From Thermomicrobiales bacterium (GTDB lineage: Bacteria; Chloroflexota; Chloroflexia; Thermomicrobiales; CFX8), in NCBI GenBank assembly GCA_037045155.1, contig JBAOIG010000005.1, forward strand, positions 1 through 64,000: a stretch of DNA of 64,000 nucleotides. The letters are read 5' to 3'. The notes beneath the pieces are model-generated. The model was not told where the DNA came from, did no database searches, and saw only the letters and a program-made list of their open reading frames with translations. The translations under genes and the position numbers were made by a program. Below, piece after piece: positions 58,164-64,000 of the stretch; within the stretch, counting starts at the first letter, position 1, and each line of letters starts with the position of its first letter.

Positions 58164-58946
58164 ATGCTGTTCCTGGTCGATATCGGCAACACGAATGTCA
58201 AGCTTGGCGTTGTCCGGGAGGGAGAGCTCGTCGCGCACTGGCGTGTAGCGACGAACCGGACGAGCATGCCCGATGAGTGGTGGGTCGTCGTCACGACACT
58301 GGCCGGCGCCGACGGGATTCGACTGGATCAGATCGAAGGAGCAGTCATCAGCAGCAGCGTGCCCTCGGTCACACCGTGGATCACGACGATGGTCCGCGAA
58401 CGAGTCGGCATCGAGCCGATCGTCGTCGGCTCGCAGACGAACCTCGGGATCACGATCGATATCGACAACCCGCACGAGGTCGGTCCGGACCGCCTTGTCG
58501 ATGTCGCTGCTGCCTATGCGATGTTCGGCGGCCCGACCCTCGTCCTCGATTTCGGCTCTGCCACCACGCTAAATGTTGTCACCCGCGATGGTCGCTTCAT
58601 CGGTGGCGCGATCGCGCCCGATATTCGGGCCGCCCACGATGCGCTGGTGTCCAAAGCGGCGCGGCTGAGCAGCGTCGAGCTGGAGTTCCCGGCGCGCGTC
58701 ATCGGCCACAACACAATCACAGCAATGCAGTCCGGAATCATGTTCGGCTACGCCGGCCTCGTCGAGGGACTGATCGACCGGATCGACGCCGAGCTTGGAG
58801 AACGGACAACCGTTATCTCCACCGGCGGATTCGGCGGCGTCTTCCTGGAACACTGCTCCCGCATCAGCCAGTATGTGCCAGAGCTAACACTCGAAGGACT
58901 GAAGCTGATCTGGAACCGATCGCAGAAGACATCACCCCCAGGCTGA
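58164..58946 (+). CDS. coaX: Type III pantothenate kinase
   Basis: 260 residues. First step of CoA synthesis. ASKHA-fold motifs: DIGNTNVKLG at 6-15, HEVGPDRLVD near 108, DFGSATTLNVV near 129 and STGGFG near 212. GGAGG-type SD before the ATG. It follows queG by 18 bp and probably belongs to a pfkB-queG-coaX operon. It ends 15 bp inside the convergent M42 peptidase gene. Confidence 0.96.
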   Translation: MLFLVDIGNTNVKLGVVREGELVAHWRVATNRTSMPDEWWVVVTTLAGADGIRLDQIEGAVISSSVPSVTPWITTMVRERVGIEPIVVGSQTNLGITIDIDNPHEVGPDRLVDVAAAYAMFGGPTLVLDFGSATTLNVVTRDGRFIGGAIAPDIRAAHDALVSKAARLSSVELEFPARVIGHNTITAMQSGIMFGYAGLVEGLIDRIDAELGERTTVISTGGFGGVFLEHCSRISQYVPELTLEGLKLIWNRSQKTSPPG

Positions 58947-60050
58947 GGTCAGGAATCCCAGATCGACGTCAGGACCGAACCGACGAGCGGACGACTCCAG
59001 AAGCTCCAACGTATCAACGACGTCATTGAGATCGAGTGTCTCAACCGGTGAGTGCGAGTACCGCCGGGCGATGTTCACGACTCCCGTCGGAATGCCATCC
59101 CGCACGAGATGGACGGCCGACGCGTCGCTCGTCCCGCCATAGAACAAGGCCTCCTGGAGTGTGATTCCCGCGGCATCTGCCGCCTCACGCAGGAAATCGC
59201 GCATGCCGGGGTTGATCAGATGCCCGGCCGCTCCGCCGACGCTTGCCAATCCGAGAACCGGCCCGCCGCCGATTCGCATCCGCAGGTCCCGGTGAAAATC
59301 GACATCGGGCGTGCCACCCGATGGCACGGTATCGACGACGATCGCGGCAGCAGGATTCAGCCGATGTGCCGCCATGCGCGCCCCACGTAGACCAACCTCC
59401 TCCTGCACCGTCACAACGCAGTACAGCGTGCAGCCGAGCGATGTACCCTGTAATCGTTCCGCCAGAGTCACTAGCAACGCGCACGACACGCGGTTGTCGA
59501 GCGCCTTGCCACTGACACGGTCCGGGTTAGCGAGCCATTCCATCGGCTCGTCATACGCCACCGCGTCCCCGACGCGAATACCGAGATTCTCAACCTCAGC
59601 GACAGTATCGAAGCCCATGTCTACATAGAGTTCGCGAAACGATGGCGCCCGCCCACGTTCATCAGCTGTCTGAATGTGGCCGGCCTTCACCCCGATAACG
59701 CCGCGGTGGCCGCGTACCCGAACATGCCGGCCAATCGCCAGCGTCTCGATAAGGCCGCCGACACGCTCGATTCGCAGCATCCCGCTCGGCTCGATCGACT
59801 TCACCAGCGCGCCGATCTCGTCAGAGTGCGCGGAAATCATGAGTGTCGGTCCGCTGCCCTCGGCATTGATCCGAGCATAGAGATTCCCGAAGGAGTCTAT
59901 CGTCACGTCTTCGGCAAATGGCATGAACAACTTGCGCAACTCCGACACGACCGCCTGCTCGTGGCCGGCGACCCCATCGAGGCCCGCGAGCTCCGCAAGC
60001 AGCCTGCCGATCGACTCCTTCAGCATCTGTCGCTCTTCGCTGGTCTCCAT
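58932..60050 (-). CDS. M42-family metallo-aminopeptidase
   Basis: 372 residues. Di-zinc peptidase forming dodecamer cages in relatives. Metal and catalytic residues are present: ISAHSDEIG, GKALDNRVSC, VQEEVGLRGA, VVDTVPSGG and RYSHSPVET. ATG 60050 follows AAGGGG by six bases; the frame extends to 60197 through the promoter region of the divergent EF-G-like gene and is not supported there. Sequence specificity (glutamyl or broad aminopeptidase) is unknown. Confidence 0.94.
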   Translation of the reverse strand: METSEERQMLKESIGRLLAELAGLDGVAGHEQAVVSELRKLFMPFAEDVTIDSFGNLYARINAEGSGPTLMISAHSDEIGALVKSIEPSGMLRIERVGGLIETLAIGRHVRVRGHRGVIGVKAGHIQTADERGRAPSFRELYVDMGFDTVAEVENLGIRVGDAVAYDEPMEWLANPDRVSGKALDNRVSCALLVTLAERLQGTSLGCTLYCVVTVQEEVGLRGARMAAHRLNPAAAIVVDTVPSGGTPDVDFHRDLRMRIGGGPVLGLASVGGAAGHLINPGMRDFLREAADAAGITLQEALFYGGTSDASAVHLVRDGIPTGVVNIARRYSHSPVETLDLNDVVDTLELLESSARRFGPDVDLGFLTSAWG

Positions 60051-60086
60051 TGTGTGCCCCTTCCCGATCATCCGGCCCCGCCTCGG

Positions 60087-60092
60087 TATAAT
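60087..60092 (+). promoter_or_regulatory. -10 element and long leader of the EF-G-like gene
   Basis: A perfect TATAAT lies about 170 bp before the start. The best -35 candidate (TTCCCG at 60061) is 20 bp away, so the promoter is uncertain. The leader between contains a small hairpin CCCCGG/CCGGGG (about 60126-60142) and further GC-rich inverted pieces, but nothing matches a known riboswitch by eye. Confidence 0.5.
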
Positions 60093-60263
60093 ACCCCTGC
60101 ACCCGATACGCACGGTTGCCGGCGGTCCCCGGAGATACCGGGGCGACCACAACAGATCCAGGCGCGAGCCTCCGTCGCGGCCCCTGGTCAGCATCAACAG
60201 GGGTGGTCTCCGGACGCGGCGGTCTCCACAGGGCTTGCGGCTACGTTCGGGAGGTGGATTGTG

Positions 60264-62333
60264 ATGACGTACCCCGTCGAACGCATCAGAAACATCGGTC
60301 TCTTCTCACATGGTGGCGCTGGTAAGACGTCAATGGTCGAAGCCATGCTGTACTCCAGCAAAACCATCAATCGGCTTGGCCGAATCGAAGAGGGCAACAC
60401 CGTTTCCGACTGGGATCCCGACGAGATCAAGCGCGCAATCTCTATCGGGGACAGCATCGCCCCGCTGGAGTGGAACGACTGCAAGATCAACCTGCTTGAC
60501 GCGCCCGGCTACGCGGACTTCCTTGGCGAAGTCAAAGCAGCTATGCGAGTGGTCGACACCGCCCTCGTGCTTCTGGATGCCTCGGCCGGCGTTGAGGTCG
60601 GCACCGAGTATGCCTGGCGCTTCGCCCGAGAGCGGAACCTGCCCTGCATTGTCGCGATCAACAAGATGGATCGAGAGAATGCCGACTTCGGGGCCGCCCT
60701 GCAGTCGGCACAATCACTCCTGGGGAATAACGTCGTTCCACTCTCTATCCCGATCGGCAGCCAATCAACCTTCCGAGGCATCGTCGATCTCCTGCACATG
60801 CGCGCGGAGCTGTTCGCCGACGACAAGAGCGGCGCGACAACCGAAGGTGAAATCCCGGCCGATATGCTCGACGCGGTCGAGACCTACCGGCTCGCGCTGG
60901 TCGAAAAGATCGCAGAAAACGACGAAGAGCTGATGCTCCGATACCTCGAGGACGACGAGCTGACTCCAGACGAGCTTGCCGCTGCGCTGCGCGCATCGGT
61001 GCGCCGTGGGGAGATCGTTCCTGTCCTTGCTTCTGCCGCGACTGCCAACAGAGGCATCAACAGCATCCTCGACGCAATCGTCGATTTCGCCAGCCCGCCG
61101 GGGCCAACGACCGCCCGAATCGCCAACGGCGACGAGGTCTCGCTCGCCGCCTCTGTTGGCGAACCGGCGGCAGCGTTGGTCTGGAAGACCATGGCCGATC
61201 CATTCGTCGGCCGGCTGACGTACTTCCGTGTCTACGCTGGCACGCTCAAGTCCGACTCGCATCTCTGGAACACCACCCGTAATCGCGACGAGCGTATCGG
61301 CCAGCTGTATCTCATCCGCGGCAAGGAACAGATTGCCGTCCCGGAAGTTGGGGCGGGCGATATCGGCGCGGTGGCGAAGCTGGCTGAGACCAGCACCGGT
61401 GACTCGCTGTGTGATGCGTCGCGGAAGGTGGTTCTGGCGGGCATCCAGTTTCCCGCGCCCCTGTTCACGGCGGCCGTGTCACCACGGTCGAAGTCGGACC
61501 TCGACAAGATGGGGTCATCGCTCCAGCGACTGGTCGAGGAAGATCCGACCCTGAAGCTCGGACGAGACCCCCAGACTGGAGAGACACTGGTCAGTGGCCT
61601 GGGCGAGAGTCACGTCCAGATCGCGCTGGAGCGCATGGCGCGCAAGTTCGGCGTGAACGTCGAAATCGGGTTGCCGACCGTCCCCTATCGGGAGACAATC
61701 CAGCGCGCGGTCACCCACATTGAATACAAGCACAAGAAGCAAACCGGCGGTCACGGGCAGTATGGGCACGTCTTCATCGACATGGCGCCGAGCGAGGGTG
61801 ACTTCGAGTTCGACGAGACGATCTTTGGTGGGTCTGTCCCCCGACAATACATCCCCGCCGTCGAGAAGGGCATTCGAGAAGCGCTCGGTGAAGGCATTCT
61901 CGCAGGGTTCCCGGTCGTCAACATCAAGGTAACGCTTACCGATGGCTCGTACCACGCGGTCGACTCCTCCGAGATGGCGTTCAAGCTCGCCGCCTCGCAG
62001 GCATTCAAGAAGGCAGCGCAGTCGGCGAATCCTGTCATCCTCGAGCCGGTCATGAAGCTCGAGGTTACCGTGCCCGAGGGGTACACCGGAGATGTCATGA
62101 GCGACCTGACGACCAAGCGCGGTCATGTCACCGGCATGAACCCCGGCGATGATGGCACGACCACGATCGTCGCGGATATCCCGGCTGCCGAGATTCAGCG
62201 ATATGCGACCGATCTGCGATCGATTACCCAGGGCCGCGGAACGTTCCGGGTTACCTTCGATCACTATCAACAGGTCCCAGCGCACCTCACGTCGTCAATC
62301 GTCGCTGCCCACAAGACTCGACACGACGGGTAG
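60264..62333 (+). CDS. EF-G-like translational GTPase (FusA2/EF-G-2 type)
   Basis: 689 residues with all five EF-G domains. The G domain is altered: P-loop SHGGAGKTS (15-23) instead of AHIDAGKTT, and DAPGYADF (79-86) instead of DTPGHVDF, so the catalytic His is Tyr83. NKMD at 133-136 is normal. Both changes are typical of the EF-G-2/FusA2 paralogue clade, whose function is poorly known (slow GTP hydrolysis, stress or recycling roles proposed). GGAGG precedes both GTG 60261 (six bases) and ATG 60264 (nine bases); the ATG is used here. A strong hairpin follows. Confidence 0.94.
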   Translation: MTYPVERIRNIGLFSHGGAGKTSMVEAMLYSSKTINRLGRIEEGNTVSDWDPDEIKRAISIGDSIAPLEWNDCKINLLDAPGYADFLGEVKAAMRVVDTALVLLDASAGVEVGTEYAWRFARERNLPCIVAINKMDRENADFGAALQSAQSLLGNNVVPLSIPIGSQSTFRGIVDLLHMRAELFADDKSGATTEGEIPADMLDAVETYRLALVEKIAENDEELMLRYLEDDELTPDELAAALRASVRRGEIVPVLASAATANRGINSILDAIVDFASPPGPTTARIANGDEVSLAASVGEPAAALVWKTMADPFVGRLTYFRVYAGTLKSDSHLWNTTRNRDERIGQLYLIRGKEQIAVPEVGAGDIGAVAKLAETSTGDSLCDASRKVVLAGIQFPAPLFTAAVSPRSKSDLDKMGSSLQRLVEEDPTLKLGRDPQTGETLVSGLGESHVQIALERMARKFGVNVEIGLPTVPYRETIQRAVTHIEYKHKKQTGGHGQYGHVFIDMAPSEGDFEFDETIFGGSVPRQYIPAVEKGIREALGEGILAGFPVVNIKVTLTDGSYHAVDSSEMAFKLAASQAFKKAAQSANPVILEPVMKLEVTVPEGYTGDVMSDLTTKRGHVTGMNPGDDGTTTIVADIPAAEIQRYATDLRSITQGRGTFRVTFDHYQQVPAHLTSSIVAAHKTRHDG

Positions 62334-62364
62334 GATCGGGTTATCCAACGCAGAAAGACCGCCC

Positions 62365-62400
62365 GCGGGCCGGCCTGTTCGTTCGAACAGGCCGGCCCGC
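62365..62400 (+). terminator. Perfect 16-bp hairpin after the EF-G-like gene
   Basis: 62365-62380 pairs fully with 62385-62400 around a GTTC loop. No U-run follows; the next gene's SD (AAAGG) starts a few bases later. It may end the EF-G-like transcript partly or act on translation of the next gene. Confidence 0.7.
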
Positions 62401-62416
62401 CCACGAAAGGCACACG

Positions 62417-62866
62417 ATGACCGCCGGTTCGCGTAGCCCCGCCAGTAATCAGCGGCAGTTGCTCGACGCCAACATCACACTCGTATTCGACGGTGGATCT
62501 CTTGGCAATCCCGGAAAGGGATATGGCTCGTTTATCGTCCAGGGACTCATCGAGACGCCTCAACCCGTCAGGCTGGAATTCTCCGGCCGGCGAACCAACA
62601 ACGAAGCCGAGTACATGACATTGATCGAAGGGTTGCGGCAGATTGCCGCTCGCGCCGAGGCCGACGGGCATCGGTTGAATGCCATAATGATTCGCGTCTA
62701 TAGCGACTCGAAGCTCGTGGTCGAGCAGGTGTCTGGCCGCTGGAAGGTGAAGAGCGAGGGGTTGAGACCTCTTCATGCCGAGACGCGCTTGCTCCTTAGC
62801 CGCTTTGGGTCATGGGAGCTGTCGTGGCATCCGCGCGCCGAATCAGTTCGCCGCCTCGGTCACTGA
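62417..62866 (+). CDS. RNase HI-like protein, C-terminus short
   Basis: 149 residues. RNase H fold as in bacterial RNase HI-like/reverse-transcriptase-like proteins: DGGSLGNPG with Asp25, NNEAEY with Glu65, and YSDSKLVVEQVSGRWKVK (core YSDSKLVV) with Asp97. The fourth carboxylate normally comes after HxPRxxNxxAD; here the protein reads HPRAES, VRRLGH and stops, so that Asp is absent. It may be inactive or use a different residue. AAAGG precedes the ATG. The probable selenoprotein starts three bases after its stop. Confidence 0.85.
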   Translation: MTAGSRSPASNQRQLLDANITLVFDGGSLGNPGKGYGSFIVQGLIETPQPVRLEFSGRRTNNEAEYMTLIEGLRQIAARAEADGHRLNAIMIRVYSDSKLVVEQVSGRWKVKSEGLRPLHAETRLLLSRFGSWELSWHPRAESVRRLGH

Positions 62867-62869
62867 CGC

Positions 62870-63367
62870 ATGATCGATTCTCCCACCACACCCGAGACCG
62901 AGCTGCGGATGTTGCCCCTTGTTCTCGAGACTTGCGACGGCGAGTCGATCACGATCCGCGGTGGTCCGGCGCTGATTCTGGTCTATCGTGGTCACTGGTG
63001 AGCTCACTGCCGGAGACAGCTCGGCGAGCTGTCCACTGTTGCCGACACACTCCGTCTATTTCGGGCGCGCATCATCGCGATCAGCGCGGATAGCGAGGCA
63101 GGCTGTCGATCGATGGCAGAGATGACTCGTCCCCCGATCGAGCTCTTTCGCGATCCCGAAGCTCGCTGGATCCGCGCAATCAGTCGGTACGACCCAGGCG
63201 AACATGAGCACCTCGCGGCGCTGCCTGCGATGTTCGCCATCGACGAGGGCGGACAGGTTCGCTATCGTTACCTCAGCCGAAACGCGGGCGATCGTCCCTC
63301 GACGGCGTTGCTGCTCCTCGCGGCCGAGTCAATTTCTGGCATACCTAGTGGATCGGATCGATCTTGA
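62870..63367 (+). CDS. Probable selenoprotein: peroxiredoxin-like (AhpC/TSA family) with in-frame UGA at the peroxidatic position
   Basis: 165 codons read through one TGA (codon 44, 62999-63001). Before it the protein reads ALILVYRGHW; after it, AHCRRQLGEL, so the frame continues a thioredoxin-fold redoxin in which the usual W-C-P-x-C becomes W-U-A-H-C. Downstream segments also fit the family: ARIIAISADS, ELFRDPEAR and the cis-Pro strand LPAMFAIDEGGQVRYRYL. A SECIS-like hairpin follows at 63015-63033. The ATG lies three bases after the RNase H-like stop and has no SD, suggesting coupling. If UGA is a true stop, it would be a pseudogene interrupted exactly at the catalytic residue, which is less likely. 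Confidence 0.8.
63015..63033 (+). promoter_or_regulatory. Putative bacterial SECIS element
   Basis: GACAGCTC (63015-63022) and GAGCTGTC (63026-63033) form eight perfect pairs around the loop GGC; a bulged A allows one more pair (63013 with 63034). The loop begins 21 nt after the UGA, inside the 16-37 nt range known for bacterial SECIS, and has G in its first two positions as the general bacterial model asks. SelB binding is inference. Confidence 0.68.
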
Positions 63368-64000
63368 ACCATCCCAACGGTCATGTACGACAGCGCGTCG
63401 CATCACTCTCGCTGACGATTGCGCTCGGATACATCCCGGTAGTCATGCTGACCTCGTCACTAGCATTTCGCCGGTCGAAGCCGAAGCCCACTCACGACGA
63501 CGCGTTCGCCGATCTGTTCGGCGTGCTAGCCACCCTCTACCAGGCCGCAGCGCAGATGAAGACGGAATGGCAGAACAACTGGGTTGCGCGTGCCGCCGAT
63601 AAATTGCCACTCCGCTACGGCTTCGGAAGCGCGATCGCCGAAAGCGGCGGCCATGACGTCCGATTTGCCACACGGCTCCTGCAACGCAATCGCTGGAAGG
63701 CACGGATCGATCCGCTCTTTTCCGCGACCGATATCACGAGGCTCGCGGACTTTGAATCGGTGGCCGGCTCGATCTCAGAACAACTGGCGCTGCTTGTGAG
63801 CACGCACCGGAATCGGCTTCGTGACGACGAGATTGACTGGATTGTCGCGGCAATCGAACAATTCGACGGGGCCACCCGGCACCGTCGAAAGGCTGCAGCG
63901 GTCGGTCACCTTACACCCCATGACATCGCCGCGGCAGTCTATCAACCGATCTACATCGCAATCCAGTTGAGCAATCGATTAGCCGAACGACTGTTCCGCG
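63364..64000 (+). CDS. Hypothetical protein, partial at the window end
   Basis: An open frame without stop from a TTG (63364) to the edge, at least 212 codons. The TTG overlaps the stop of the peroxiredoxin-like gene by 4 bp (TTGA). One hydrophobic stretch (about 13-33) suggests an N-terminal membrane anchor; the rest is soluble and helical (QAAAQMKTEWQNNWVARAAD, split core MKTEWQNNW; DDEIDWIVAAIEQFDG). I recognise no family. It may belong with the RNase H-like and selenoprotein genes in one operon. Confidence 0.65.
   Translation, partial: MNHPNGHVRQRVASLSLTIALGYIPVVMLTSSLAFRRSKPKPTHDDAFADLFGVLATLYQAAAQMKTEWQNNWVARAADKLPLRYGFGSAIAESGGHDVRFATRLLQRNRWKARIDPLFSATDITRLADFESVAGSISEQLALLVSTHRNRLRDDEIDWIVAAIEQFDGATRHRRKAAAVGHLTPHDIAAAVYQPIYIAIQLSNRLAERLFR

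Noticed and set aside
59676..60263. N-terminal extension of the EF-G-like frame (196 codons)
   Set aside because: It is antisense to the M42 peptidase gene and crosses the promoter; EF-G homology begins at 60264.
63113..63367. Separate 84-residue gene starting MAEMTRPP
   Set aside because: It is the C-terminal half of the redoxin that begins at 62870; it lacks the N-terminal strands and catalytic motif by itself.
62870..63367. Pseudogene with a nonsense mutation
   Set aside because: Only one stop occurs, exactly at the catalytic Cys codon, with a SECIS-like hairpin after it, and the rest of the frame is intact. It stays as the main alternative if no Sec machinery is found.

Overview
The window is a GC-rich chromosomal segment of ordinary bacterial gene content, with no phage, IS or CRISPR signal. 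It fits a Chloroflexota/Thermomicrobia-like (Sphaerobacter-type) bacterium. The hints are a dimeric glycyl-tRNA synthetase, a second EF-G-like GTPase, an ECF sigma/anti-sigma pair with a Pro/Thr-rich stalk and W/G-type repeats, a DPPR-synthase-like UbiA protein, and frequent GTG/TTG starts behind clear Shine-Dalgarno (SD) sites. This placement is inference; the 16S gene here (4025-5533, minus strand) would settle it.

Layout. 1-5900 is one complete rRNA operon on the minus strand: two promoters, 16S, tRNA-Ile, tRNA-Ala, 23S, 5S, initiator tRNA. Both large rRNAs are flanked by long complementary arms (processing stems). 5939-13952 holds a class-I glutamine amidotransferase hydrolase, an hsp20-lon stress operon, a UbiA prenyltransferase behind a membrane-anchored DUF4015-like protein, and a polyprenyl synthase. 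13958-20175 is a compact minus-strand run (lspA, rluD, glycerate 2-kinase, a ThDP enzyme, a nucleoside hydrolase, an unknown) with several 4-bp overlaps. 20189-27099 has murG and the S1/clpC/radA group. 27177-33189 carries a phosphodiesterase, an HOGA1-like aldolase, an O-antigen-ligase-like protein, CorA, an M24 peptidase and a PIG-L deacetylase. 33426-36171 is a heme-copper oxidase operon whose catalytic subunit lacks the usual active-site tyrosine. 36757-43807 has a glycosyltransferase, hisS, moaB-like, yraN/rnhB, rplS and a fused homocysteine methyltransferase/MTHFR. 43984-50490 has an ECF sigma/anti-sigma pair, a CPBP protease, parB, glyS and xerC/D. 50570-58946 has ald, rseP-ispG, a histidine kinase, pfkB-queG-coaX. 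58932-64000 has an M42 peptidase, an EF-G-like factor, an RNase H-like protein, a probable selenoprotein and a partial unknown gene.

The most interesting item is at 62870-63367. It is a peroxiredoxin-like reading frame in which an in-frame TGA (62999-63001) sits exactly where the peroxidatic cysteine of the W-C-x-x-C motif should be. A perfect 8-bp hairpin with a G-rich loop follows 13 nt after the TGA, as expected for a bacterial SECIS element. A standard annotation would lose the gene or call only its C-terminal fragment. No selA, selB, selC or selD gene is visible in this window.
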